The position numbers were made by a program, and so were the translations under genes. Of a stretch of 64,000 nucleotides of DNA, positions 7,305 through 15,211 are shown piece by piece. Within the stretch, counting starts at the first letter, position 1. Each line of letters begins with the position of its first letter. Location: positions 186,001 through 250,000 of the forward strand of contig NZ_JNIX01000008.1 in the NCBI RefSeq assembly GCF_000701445.1. The letters are read 5' to 3'. A model generated the notes under the pieces. That model saw only the letters and a program-made list of their open reading frames with translations, did no database searches and was not told the DNA's origin. This DNA comes from Brevundimonas bacteroides DSM 4726 (GTDB lineage Bacteria > Pseudomonadota > Alphaproteobacteria > Caulobacterales > Caulobacteraceae).

Positions 7305-9170
7305 ATGGCCGCCCGCCCTCCTCTCGTCGCGCTCAAGGAAGTCCGTCTCCAGGACGGTCAGCGTCCCCTGTTCGAAGGCGTCGACCTGGCCATCGAACCG
7401 CGCACCCGCTCCTGCCTCGTCGGTCGCAATGGCGCGGGCAAGTCGACCCTGATGAAGCTGGTCATGGGCCTGATCGAGCCCGACAGCGGCGACCGGTCCG
7501 TCCAGGCCGGCACGCGCTTCGCCTATGTGCCGCAGGAGCCGCTGATCGTCGGCGAGACCCTGCTGGACTATGCCTCATCCGGCACGGCCGAGCCCTGGAT
7601 GGCGGAGGCTTGGCTGACCACCTTCGGCATGGACCCGAACAAGTCCGCAAAGGGCCTGTCCGGCGGCGAAACCCGCCGCGCGGCGCTGGCCAAGGCCTTC
7701 GCCGAGGAGCCCGACCTGCTCCTGCTCGACGAGCCGACCAACCACATGGACATCCTGGCCATCGAGCTCCTCGAAAAGGAGATCATCGCCGCCAAGTGCG
7801 CCGCCCTGATCGTCAGCCACGACCGCGCCTTCCTGAACCGCGTCACCCAGTCCTGCCACTGGCTGGAACACCGCCGCGTCCGCACCCTGAACAAGGGCTT
7901 CGACGCCTTCGACGACTGGGCCGCCAAGGTCCAGGAAGAGGAGGCCGAATCCTTGCGCCGCCTCAACAAGCGCATCGAAGCCGAGACCTACACCTTCTAC
8001 CGCTCCATCACCGCCCAGCGCACCCGCAACGAAGGCCGCGCCCGCGCTCTGGAGGCCATGCGTCAGGACCGGGCGCTCCGGGTCAAGGACATCCCCCGCG
8101 AGATCCACCTCGGCGTCGATTCCGGCGTCACCTCGGGCAAGCTGGTCGCGGACCTGAAGGGGGTCTCTAAACGCTTCGGCGACCGGACCGTCATCAAGCC
8201 CTTCACCACTCGCCTCATCCGGGGCGACCGCCTGGCGATCGTCGGTCCCAACGGCGCGGGCAAGACGACCCTGGTCAAGATCCTGCTGGGCGAGCTCGCC
8301 CCCGACGAGGGCACGGTCAAGCTCGGCGCCAATCTCGAGCCCGTCTATCTCGACCAGTCCCGCGAGGGGCTGAAGTCCGACATGACCCTGTGGGACGCCC
8401 TGACCCCCGGCGGCGGCGACAGCATCCTGGTGCGCGGCCACTCCAAGCACGTCGCCGCCTACGCCAAGGACTTCCTGTTCCAGGAGGGCCAGCTGCGCCA
8501 GCCGATCTCGACCCTGTCCGGCGGAGAGCGCAACCGCCTGCTGCTTGCCCGGGCGCTCGCCAAGCCCGCCAACATGCTGGTGCTGGACGAGCCCACCAAC
8601 GACCTGGACATGGAGACCCTCGACAAGCTTGAGGAGCTCCTGGAGCAGTACGACGGCACCCTGATACTGGTCAGCCACGACCGCGACTTCGTCGACCGCC
8701 TCGCCACATCGACCATCGGCATGAACGGCCGGGGCGACATCGTCGAAACCCCCGGCGGCTGGACCGACTTCATCGGCCAGAACCCGGGTTTCCTGTCTCC
8801 TTCTCCCTCCCCTTCATGGGGAGGGACAGGCGGCGGAGCCGCCAGGATGGGGTCCGTCCGTTCGAGCCCCACCCCGGCCGCTGACGCGGCCACCCCTCCC
8901 CACAAGGGGGAGGGAGAGACGTCGCGCAAACCGGCCAAACTCTCCTTCAAGGACACCCACCGCCTCAAGGAACTGGACGCCCTGATCGCCGCCCTGCCCG
9001 CCGACATCGCCGCCCACGAGGCCCGCCTGGCGGACGTCAACTTCTACAGCCGCGACCCCTCCGGCTTCGACGCCACCATGAAGGCACTGGACGCCGCCCG
9101 GTCAAAGCTGGAGGCCGCCGAAGAGGAATGGCTGGAAATCGAGGCCCGGCGCGAGGCCTTGCAACCATGA
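7305..9170 (+). CDS. ABC-F family ATP-binding protein (Uup-like)
   Basis: A 621-residue soluble protein with two ABC cassettes and no membrane segment. Cassette 1 has GRNGAGKST, LSGGETRRAALAKA and LLLLDEPTNHMD; cassette 2 has GPNGAGKTT, LSGGERNRLLLARA and MLVLDEPTNDLD. They are joined by the charged linker typical of ABC-F translation factors. The C-terminus (from about residue 545) is a coiled coil, as in Uup, which acts on ribosomes or branched DNA. Between cassette 2 and the coiled coil, about 40 residues rich in Pro, Ser and Gly are encoded entirely by a palindromic repeat element (8797-8918), inserted without breaking the frame. Identity as ABC-F is firm; the Uup subgroup is inferred from the C-terminal domain. 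Confidence 0.92.
   Translation: MAARPPLVALKEVRLQDGQRPLFEGVDLAIEPRTRSCLVGRNGAGKSTLMKLVMGLIEPDSGDRSVQAGTRFAYVPQEPLIVGETLLDYASSGTAEPWMAEAWLTTFGMDPNKSAKGLSGGETRRAALAKAFAEEPDLLLLDEPTNHMDILAIELLEKEIIAAKCAALIVSHDRAFLNRVTQSCHWLEHRRVRTLNKGFDAFDDWAAKVQEEEAESLRRLNKRIEAETYTFYRSITAQRTRNEGRARALEAMRQDRALRVKDIPREIHLGVDSGVTSGKLVADLKGVSKRFGDRTVIKPFTTRLIRGDRLAIVGPNGAGKTTLVKILLGELAPDEGTVKLGANLEPVYLDQSREGLKSDMTLWDALTPGGGDSILVRGHSKHVAAYAKDFLFQEGQLRQPISTLSGGERNRLLLARALAKPANMLVLDEPTNDLDMETLDKLEELLEQYDGTLILVSHDRDFVDRLATSTIGMNGRGDIVETPGGWTDFIGQNPGFLSPSPSPSWGGTGGGAARMGSVRSSPTPAADAATPPHKGEGETSRKPAKLSFKDTHRLKELDALIAALPADIAAHEARLADVNFYSRDPSGFDATMKALDAARSKLEAAEEEWLEIEARREALQP
8797..8918 (+). repeat. Palindromic repeat element, copy A, inside ABC-F gene
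   Basis: About 120 bases with a hairpin at each end: CCCTCCCC/GGGGAGGG at 8805-8812/8818-8825 and again at 8894-8901/8907-8914. Inside are GGCGGAGCCGCC (8830-8841) and GGCCGC-TGAC-GCGGCC (8876-8891). Its ends are mutually inverted. It is collinear with copy B at 46259-46406 read on the minus strand. It encodes a Pro/Ser/Gly-rich linker and contains no stop in the host frame. Confidence 0.85.
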
Positions 9171-9227
9171 GCGCTGCCATGGCCTAGCTAGCCGCTGATC
9201 TCCAACTTCAGATCATGAGGCGATTGG

Positions 9228-9893
9228 ATGTCCGACCTAGCTTTGTGGGTACCGCCTAGTCCCGGCAACTGGGAGCCGTACCTAGAACCATTAGCAACGA
9301 TCATTTCTGTAGCGATCGCTGCCCTCGGGCTATGGATTGCTGGCGCACAATCCCGGTCCGATGGGCATGAGCGCTGCGTCATGCGCACGCTAGAATATAT
9401 ACAACAAACAGAATATTCTGAGCAATACATGCACATGACACGAGTATTTTCGCGCTATCGTCGCCGAAATTCATTCACCGAACTCCACAATCCTCCAGAA
9501 TATCTGCGTCCTGATAGGTTTGCAGTACTTGGATATCTAAATCACTATGAGACCATTGCTCTCTTTATTGAAAAAAAGGCTCTTGACGGCCCGACTTATC
9601 GCGACTGGATTGCTGGAGCAATCTTTCGAGATTGGAACGCTGCTGCGGACTTCATACAGCGCGAGCGCTGGAACTTCGATAACGAAAGTGGCCAATGGAG
9701 CTACGACCAACGCCGATACAGTTCTATGCAAAAGTTGGTTTGCAAATGGAGCCCGTCAGCCAAACCGTTAACCCAACACTCTGGAGGGCCGCCTGATGCT
9801 TCACAACGGAAAGAACCGCTGGAGGCCGCCACTGAGCCAAAGCCCGCTGCAGACAGTCAAACAGCCGAAACTGTGGAAAACCCAAATCACTGA
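9228..9893 (+). CDS. DUF4760-like membrane-anchored protein, AT-rich
   Basis: A 221-residue protein. One N-terminal hydrophobic helix (about residues 22-42) is followed by a helical domain with VLGYLNHYETIALFIEKKAL and YRDWIAGAIFRDW, the pattern I associate with DUF4760, and a low-complexity Pro/Glu/Ala tail. Base composition is visibly more AT-rich than everything around it, with codons such as ATA, TTA and AGA that neighbours avoid, so recent acquisition is likely. It stands alone between the ABC-F gene and a repeat-rich gap. No function is known for the family. Confidence 0.65.
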   Translation: MSDLALWVPPSPGNWEPYLEPLATIISVAIAALGLWIAGAQSRSDGHERCVMRTLEYIQQTEYSEQYMHMTRVFSRYRRRNSFTELHNPPEYLRPDRFAVLGYLNHYETIALFIEKKALDGPTYRDWIAGAIFRDWNAAADFIQRERWNFDNESGQWSYDQRRYSSMQKLVCKWSPSAKPLTQHSGGPPDASQRKEPLEAATEPKPAADSQTAETVENPNH

Positions 9894-10184
9894 TCCGCAA
9901 TCGCGAATCTGATCTGTCCACTGATCTTCACAGGGTTATGCACCGGGCCCCGGGCGATTTTGCACAGCGGTACGAGTTCGGGCGCTTGCCGTCTAACGGA
10001 TTTGGCGCGAACGTCAACAGGCCGAGGGACACGGCGGCGCGGAAATCGGTGAGAGCCGGAAGTTCTAGCGGGTCGGTCCGGCTCTCTGACCAAGGGTTCC
10101 AAGCCACTTCGGTGGACGCGGAAATCCCGGGCAGGGCCCAGGCCCCAGACCTTTAGCGTTTCGGCGCGGGGTGGACGGGTATGG

Positions 10185-10206
10185 CGGAAATCGCATGCGA
10201 TTTCCG
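10185..10206. repeat. Perfect 22-base palindrome
   Basis: The sequence is centred on GCATGC with arms CGGAAATC and GATTTCCG; symmetry is perfect for 22 bases and fails at the next pair. No run of T follows on either strand, so an intrinsic terminator is unlikely. It may be a protein-binding operator or part of a dispersed repeat. Confidence 0.85.
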
Positions 10207-10423
10207 GCATGGGCCGGGATCGATGAACGACGCCGGGGGCGAAAATCCTCTGCGCACCGACATCGGACAGGAGCCGCCAGGATACAGCCGACCGTCTTCG
10301 GGGTTCGCCTCGCGGGCGCCCAGGCCAGGGTCCTGAACCTCAAAGGCCAAGTCCCAACCCGGACTTGGCGAGGGGACGCGAGTACCGGTTCGACCGGGCT
10401 TTCGTCCCCTCGCTCAATTTTGG

Positions 10424-10515
10424 TTTGGGCTACCGCTCACGGCGCGGCCGTTCGCTGCTTGAGCCCCAATGGAGTGGGCTAACGCTCGCGTGCCTGCGGC
10501 GTCGCTCCGCTTCCC
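10424..10515 (+). repeat. Two-unit TACCGCTC...GCTGCTTGAG hairpin repeat, locus 1
   Basis: Unit 1 contains TACCGCTC and, about 13 bases on, TCGCTGCTTGAG, closed by GGGCT/AGCCC. Unit 2 begins GGGCTAACGCTC and keeps TCGCT but is degraded at its end. The same arrangement, also as two units, recurs at 51659-51756 with a different but still complementary closing stem, which marks it as a structured dispersed repeat. It lies just upstream of the ABC importer operon. Confidence 0.7.
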
Positions 10516-10545
10516 ATCTTTTCCAGCACAGCCTAGGGTCCGGCC

Positions 10546-11580
10546 ATGCCGCCGTCATCGACTCATGGGCTCGTCAGCCGCCGCCTGATCCTGGCGGGCG
10601 GGATCGCCGTGACCGCGGTGGGGAGCGCCGCCTGCTCGAACTCGGAGGCCCCCGTCGACGAACAGGGCCGCATCCGCATCCGCTTCGCCACCGACTGGCG
10701 CGCCCAGGCCGAGCACGGCGGCTTCTATCAGGCGCTGGCCTCCGGGGCCTATGAGCGGCGCGGCCTGAACGTCCAGATCATCCAGGGCGGTCCCGGCGTG
10801 AACGTGCCCCAGCTGCTGGCGTCCGGCGCCGTCGAGCTCGGCATGGGCTCCAACAGCTTCATCCCCTTGAATCTGGTGGCGGAAGGCGCTCCGGTGAAGG
10901 CCGTCGCCGCCTTCTTCCAGAAGGATCCCCAGGTCCTGATCGCCCACCCCGATCCGGCGCTGGAAACCATCGCCGATCTGGCCGGCCGGCCCTTCCTGCT
11001 GGCCGATGCCTCGATCACGGCCTTTTGGGTCTGGCTCAAGGCCAAATACGGTTTCACCGACGATCAGGTGCGGAAGTACAACTTCAACCCCGCCCCCTTC
11101 ATCGCCGACGAGCGGGCGGTCCAGCAGGGCTATCTGACCTCCGAGCCCTACACGATCCAGAAGGAGGCGGGCTTTGAGCCCCGCGTCTTCCTCCTGGCCG
11201 ATGAGGGCTACCCCTCCTACGCGACCATGGTCCTGTCGCCCGACGCCTTCGCGCGCGACAACGCAGACGCCCTGCGGTCCTTCATCGCCGCCTCGGTGGA
11301 GGGCTGGCGCGACTACATGCGCGGCGATCCGTCCGCCGCCAACGCCCTGATCCGGCAGGCCAATCCCGAGATGACCCAGGACGTGCTCGATCAGGCCCGG
11401 GCCAAGCTCAGCGAGTACGGCATCGTCGATTCCGGCGACGCGGCCCTCTATGGCCTGGGGGCCATGACCGAGGATCGCTGGCGCCAGTTCTTCGACGTCA
11501 CCAGCCAGGCCGGCGTCTATTCGGCCGACCTCCGCTGGAGGAACGCCTTCACCGACGCCTTCCTGCCGGGCCGTGGCTGA
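10546..11580 (+). CDS. ABC importer substrate-binding lipoprotein, NMT1/THI5-like
   Basis: A 344-residue exported solute-binding protein. The signal sequence has SRRLILAGG and ends in a lipobox-like GSAAC, so it is probably lipid-anchored. The mature part begins IRIRFATDWRAQAEHGGFYQA and continues LNVQIIQGGPGVNVPQLLASG, the NMT1/THI5 or SsuA/ThiY style of periplasmic binding domain 2. Substrates in this superfamily include pyrimidine thiamine precursors, riboflavin precursors, taurine and nitrate; the EHGGFYQA stretch favours a heterocyclic vitamin precursor, but I cannot fix the ligand. No TPP or FMN riboswitch is visible upstream. It overlaps the ATPase gene by eight bases. Confidence 0.85.
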   Translation: MPPSSTHGLVSRRLILAGGIAVTAVGSAACSNSEAPVDEQGRIRIRFATDWRAQAEHGGFYQALASGAYERRGLNVQIIQGGPGVNVPQLLASGAVELGMGSNSFIPLNLVAEGAPVKAVAAFFQKDPQVLIAHPDPALETIADLAGRPFLLADASITAFWVWLKAKYGFTDDQVRKYNFNPAPFIADERAVQQGYLTSEPYTIQKEAGFEPRVFLLADEGYPSYATMVLSPDAFARDNADALRSFIAASVEGWRDYMRGDPSAANALIRQANPEMTQDVLDQARAKLSEYGIVDSGDAALYGLGAMTEDRWRQFFDVTSQAGVYSADLRWRNAFTDAFLPGRG

Positions 11581-12325
11581 CACCCCTCTGGCGCGCCTGA
11601 CCGGAGCCGTCGTCCGCTACCCCGGCCGCGCGGCTCTGGGCCCCATCGACCTGGCCGTCGCCACGTCCGAGATCGTCGCCCTGGTCGGGGCGTCGGGCGC
11701 GGGGAAGTCGACGGCGCTGCGTATGCTGGCGGGCCTCGAGACTCCGGCGCAGGGTTCGATCACCCGACCAGAGACCACCAACAGCACCGGCTTCGTGTTC
11801 CAGAGCGCGACCCTGATGCCCTGGGCCGACGCCCGGACCAACGTGGCCCTGCCGCTGGAACTGTCCGGCGTCCCGGCCGCCGAGGCTCGCCGCCGCGCCG
11901 ACGAAGCCCTGACCGCCGTGGGTCTCGGAGACCGCACCACCGCCCGCCCGCGCCAGCTGTCCGGCGGCATGGCCATGCGCGTGTCGCTGGCCCGCGCCCT
12001 GTCGATCCAGCCCGACCTGCTGCTGCTGGACGAGCCCTTCGCGGCGCTGGATTCCATCACCCGGCGCGGCCTGATCGAGGACCTGCACCGCCTCTGGTCG
12101 GCCCGACCCTTCGCCGCCGTCTTCGTCACCCATGACGTCGAGGAGGCCGCCTATCTGGCCAGCCGCGTCGTCGTCCTGTCGGCCGCCGATGGCCGTGCCG
12201 TGGCCGACCTGCCCATGCCCGGTCCCCTGCCCCGCCCAGCCGACTGGCGGCGCGACCCCGCCTTCCGGGAAGCCGTCGAAGACGTCGCCCAGGCCCTCGC
12301 CGCCGCCATGCCGGAGGCCGCATGA
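11573..12325 (+). CDS. ABC importer ATP-binding protein (SsuB/ThiZ/TauB type)
   Basis: A 250-residue nucleotide-binding subunit. Walker A GASGAGKST, Q-loop FQSATLMPWADA, signature LSGGMAMRVSLARAL, Walker B LLLLDEPFAALD and the switch histidine in VFVTHDVEEA are all present. It would energise the adjacent permease. Eight-base overlap with the binding protein and four-base overlap with the permease show a compact operon. The length and the PWADA motif fit the nitrate/sulfonate/thiamine-precursor importer class. Confidence 0.92.
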   Translation: MADTPLARLTGAVVRYPGRAALGPIDLAVATSEIVALVGASGAGKSTALRMLAGLETPAQGSITRPETTNSTGFVFQSATLMPWADARTNVALPLELSGVPAAEARRRADEALTAVGLGDRTTARPRQLSGGMAMRVSLARALSIQPDLLLLDEPFAALDSITRRGLIEDLHRLWSARPFAAVFVTHDVEEAAYLASRVVVLSAADGRAVADLPMPGPLPRPADWRRDPAFREAVEDVAQALAAAMPEAA

Positions 12326-13083
12326 ACCGCGTCCTCTCCGCCCTGCCCGGCCTCATCCTGACCGCCCTGCTGCTGGCGATCTGGGAGGTCGCCTGCCGGG
12401 CGCTCGCCGTCCCCGTCTACTTCCTGCCGCCGCCCAGCGCGGTCGCCATCGCCCTGGTCGAGAACGGTCCTGTGCTGGCCGCCTCGGCGCTCCAGACTTT
12501 CTGGATGGCGTTCCAGGCCCTAATGGTCGCCACCGTCCTGGGCGGAGGCCTCGCCATCGCGGTCTCCCTCAGCCGCCCGGCCGAGCAGGCCGTGGCCCCG
12601 CTGGCCGTGGCGCTGCAGGTCACCCCGGTCGTGGCCATCGCGCCTCTGGTGCTGATCTGGGCGGGGCTGGACCACGCCGACCGGGCGGTTATCGCTCTGG
12701 CCGCCGCCGTCGCCTTCTTCCCCATCTTTTCGGGCGTGCTGACGGGCCTGAAATCCGCCGATCCGGACCTGGAACGCCTGTTCGACCTGCACGGCGCGAC
12801 CCGGCTCCAGCGCCTGACGCGGCTTCGCCTCCCCTCCGCCCTGCCCTTCGCGCTGGAGGGCATCCGCGTCGCCGCGGGCCTGTCGGTGGTCGGCGCCGTA
12901 GTGGCCGAGTTCGTTTCCGGCTCGGGGGCCACACAAGGGCTCGCTTGGCGCCTGCTGGAGGCCGGCAATCGGCTGCGCACTGCAGAGCTTCTGGCGGCGC
13001 TCGTCTGCCTCTCCGTTCTCGGCCTGCTGCTGAACGCCGCCACCACGGCGATCCAGCGTCGGGTGATCGCATCCCGGGCCTGA
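12322..13083 (+). CDS. ABC importer permease (SsuC/ThiX type)
   Basis: A 253-residue integral membrane protein with about six hydrophobic segments. The EAA-type cytoplasmic loop is recognisable around LFDLHGATRLQRLTRLRLPS, the site that contacts the ATPase. It ends the three-gene importer operon and starts in a four-base overlap with the ATPase gene. Downstream to 13160 there is only a short GC-rich inverted repeat. Confidence 0.9.
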   Translation: MNRVLSALPGLILTALLLAIWEVACRALAVPVYFLPPPSAVAIALVENGPVLAASALQTFWMAFQALMVATVLGGGLAIAVSLSRPAEQAVAPLAVALQVTPVVAIAPLVLIWAGLDHADRAVIALAAAVAFFPIFSGVLTGLKSADPDLERLFDLHGATRLQRLTRLRLPSALPFALEGIRVAAGLSVVGAVVAEFVSGSGATQGLAWRLLEAGNRLRTAELLAALVCLSVLGLLLNAATTAIQRRVIASRA

Positions 13084-13175
13084 TCCGACAGCCGGCCCCC
13101 GTGCGCCGGGTTGAACGGTATCCCGCGTTAGTCCGGGGTTAAGCCGCGGATGGCTAGGCTTTGTCCCTGTCCGTC

Positions 13176-14102
13176 ATGGACCGGAGCTCCGCCTTGGCCA
13201 AGTTGCCGATGACCTGCGCCCGCCCGACCGTCCAGATCGCAGGCCTTGGCCTCGCGACCGCCCTGGCCTGTCTCGCGCTGGGCGGCGTCGCCCAGGCCCA
13301 GACGCAGTCTCCACCCACTGGTTCGCGCTATCTGTCCTGGGCCAACCGCACGACCTCGACGACACCGCCGCGCATGGCCGTGGGCACCGCCCGCGCCGAC
13401 ATCCTGCCTCGCCGCGTTGCCCCGTCCCAGGGGCTCGCCCGGCCGCAGATGCAACCGTTCAACCCGCCGCTGCCCATCACCGATGGCGGCCTGACCCCCG
13501 CCAGCGCCTGGATCGGCCCGCGCGTCGCCCCTTCCTTCGCGCCCGGCAACCCGGATCCCCTCGCCTACGCCACGACCGAGCTGGCCGCCGCGCCACCGCT
13601 CCCGCCCGTCACGGCGGCCCCCGCCCGCGTCGCCCCGGTCCCCCCGGCCCAACCCCGCGTCGAAGCTCCGGTTTCGGCCCCGTCCGCCCCGGTCGCCCAG
13701 CCCGTCTACACCCAGCCAACGTACGCTCCTGCGGCCAGCCCAACGACCGCGAGCGCCGCCGACCCCATGGCCCCGCGACCGGACGCCCCGATCTTCCGTC
13801 TGCGCTCACAAGGCGCTGCACCGGCCCAAAGCCAGACCACCCAGCCTGAGACTGCGCCTGTTGAACAGGCCCCGCTCCAGCAGTCTCCGGTGCAGACCAG
13901 CGCCACGGGCCAGGCCCCGGCCCGGTATTACTCCGTCCACCGCGCGGCGGGCCGCCAGCCGGACCCGACGGTCATGCCCGACCCCGTCTTCTTCGACAGC
14001 GTCGCGCTGGATCTCGCCCAGCCGCCGGAGGTGGAGCCGATCCGCCGCGACGCCCAGGGCCGCCGCATCCCCGTCGCCAACGCCGATCCGAGCCTGCCAT
14101 GA
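13176..14102 (+). CDS. Secreted proline/alanine-rich protein of unknown function
   Basis: About 308 residues from the ATG at 13176; a TTG at 13161 is also in frame. A Sec-type signal sequence (hydrophobic run LGLATALACLALGG) ends at a plausible AQA cleavage site. The mature protein is dominated by Pro, Ala, Gln and Val, with almost no regular domain, suggesting an extended periplasmic or cell-wall-spanning chain. The C-terminus (FFDSVALDLAQPPEV onward) is less repetitive and may be the conserved part. Its stop overlaps the start of the DUF2336 gene by four bases, which implies shared expression. I do not recognise the family. Confidence 0.7.
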   Translation: MDRSSALAKLPMTCARPTVQIAGLGLATALACLALGGVAQAQTQSPPTGSRYLSWANRTTSTTPPRMAVGTARADILPRRVAPSQGLARPQMQPFNPPLPITDGGLTPASAWIGPRVAPSFAPGNPDPLAYATTELAAAPPLPPVTAAPARVAPVPPAQPRVEAPVSAPSAPVAQPVYTQPTYAPAASPTTASAADPMAPRPDAPIFRLRSQGAAPAQSQTTQPETAPVEQAPLQQSPVQTSATGQAPARYYSVHRAAGRQPDPTVMPDPVFFDSVALDLAQPPEVEPIRRDAQGRRIPVANADPSLP

Positions 14103-15211
14103 GCGACGTTGCCGAGATGGAACCCGTCGAGACCGGCTCGCGCCTGCCCGACCTGATCCTGCTGGCGCAGGAACAATCGTCGGAGAAGCGCCGGGCCCTG
14201 CTGCGTGAACTGACCGACCACTTCTTCGGCTCGGGCCAGCGCACGGCAGCCGAGGACGCCCTTTACGACTCGGTTCTCAGCGACCTGACGGCGGAGATGG
14301 AAACGGCCGTCCGGGCCGAACTGTCCGCGCGTTTCGCCCTGTCGCCCGACGCGCCGCGCGGTCTGATCCGCCGCCTGGCCAATGATGAAGCCGCCGTTGC
14401 CGCCGCGGTGCTGCGCGCCTCCACGGTGCTCACCGACGAAGACCTGCTGGGCGTCGTCCGCACCAAGGGCCAGGACCACCTGAAGGCCGTCTCGGAACGC
14501 CCGACCGTGTCCGAAGCCGTGTCAGACGTCATCGTCGAACGCGGCGACGACGACACCCTGGGCAGCCTGCTGCGGAACGACGGGGCCCGCCTGTCGCGCG
14601 CCGCCAGCGAGACGGCGGTGGAACGCGCCAAGGCCAATCCGGCGCTGCACGAAGCCACGGTCCAGCGTGCCTCCCTGCCGCCCGACCTGCTGAACGACAT
14701 GTATTTCGTTGTCGAGGCCCGCCTGCGTCAGCGCATTCTTGAACAGAACGCCTCGATGGACCCAGCCCTGCTGGAAAGCGCGCTCGCGGCCGGTCGCGCC
14801 CGTGTCGCCACCGACGACGGGGCCCTGCCGCCCGACTACGCCGAGTGTCTGGCCTATGTCGAAGAGCTGAAGGCGGCCAACCAGCTGACGCCGACCATGC
14901 TGGCCCGCTTCCTGCGCTCGGGCAGCCGCACGTCGTTCCTCATTTCGCTGGCCCAGCTGGCCGACATCGACTTCCACACCGCCCAGTCGATCGTGGACAA
15001 GAAGGAGCTGGATGCGCTCTCCATCGTCTGCAAGGCGGCAGACCTGGATCGCGCCCTGTTCCTGACCTTCGCCGTGGTGATCCTCAACGCCGAGGAAAAC
15101 GCCATGGGCAAGGCCCACAGCTACGCCAAGATGTATGCCGAGCTCCAGCGCGACGCGGCGCTGCGGACCCTGCGCTTCTGGCGTTTGCGCCGGGGCGCCG
15201 AGGCGGCCTAG
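14099..15211 (+). CDS. DUF2336 domain-containing protein
   Basis: A 370-residue soluble, helix-rich protein. It starts with LPDLILLAQEQSSEKRRALL, passes through HEAT-like helical repeats, and ends with conserved KKELDALSIVCKAADLDRALF and FWRLRRG. This matches my memory of the alphaproteobacterial DUF2336 family, often found near motility and cell-cycle genes; no activity is established. It is coupled to the secreted Pro-rich protein upstream (ATGA overlap). It ends in a four-base tail-to-tail overlap with the kynureninase-like gene. Confidence 0.85.
   Translation: MSDVAEMEPVETGSRLPDLILLAQEQSSEKRRALLRELTDHFFGSGQRTAAEDALYDSVLSDLTAEMETAVRAELSARFALSPDAPRGLIRRLANDEAAVAAAVLRASTVLTDEDLLGVVRTKGQDHLKAVSERPTVSEAVSDVIVERGDDDTLGSLLRNDGARLSRAASETAVERAKANPALHEATVQRASLPPDLLNDMYFVVEARLRQRILEQNASMDPALLESALAAGRARVATDDGALPPDYAECLAYVEELKAANQLTPTMLARFLRSGSRTSFLISLAQLADIDFHTAQSIVDKKELDALSIVCKAADLDRALFLTFAVVILNAEENAMGKAHSYAKMYAELQRDAALRTLRFWRLRRGAEAA

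Larger units (their letters stand above)
9894..10545. other. Non-coding, repeat-bearing region (about 650 bases)
   Basis: No credible gene is seen: short open frames here lack ribosome binding sites and family resemblance. The stretch holds a perfect 22-base palindrome (10185-10206), several GC-rich inverted repeats, and at its right end a two-unit hairpin repeat also found behind flgH. Composition returns to the host's high GC after about 9930. Confidence 0.6.

Noticed and set aside
10185..10206. Intrinsic terminator at the 22-base palindrome.
   Set aside because: No loop of usual size and no T-run on either side.
9938..10482. Several 70-100 codon frames in the long gap.
   Set aside because: Arg/Ala/Gly-rich translations without ribosome binding sites, crossing repeats; judged non-coding.
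10380..10545. TPP or FMN riboswitch before the NMT1/ThiY-like importer.
   Set aside because: The CUGAGA/GGAA-type TPP core and the FMN core are absent; the stretch is repeat sequence.
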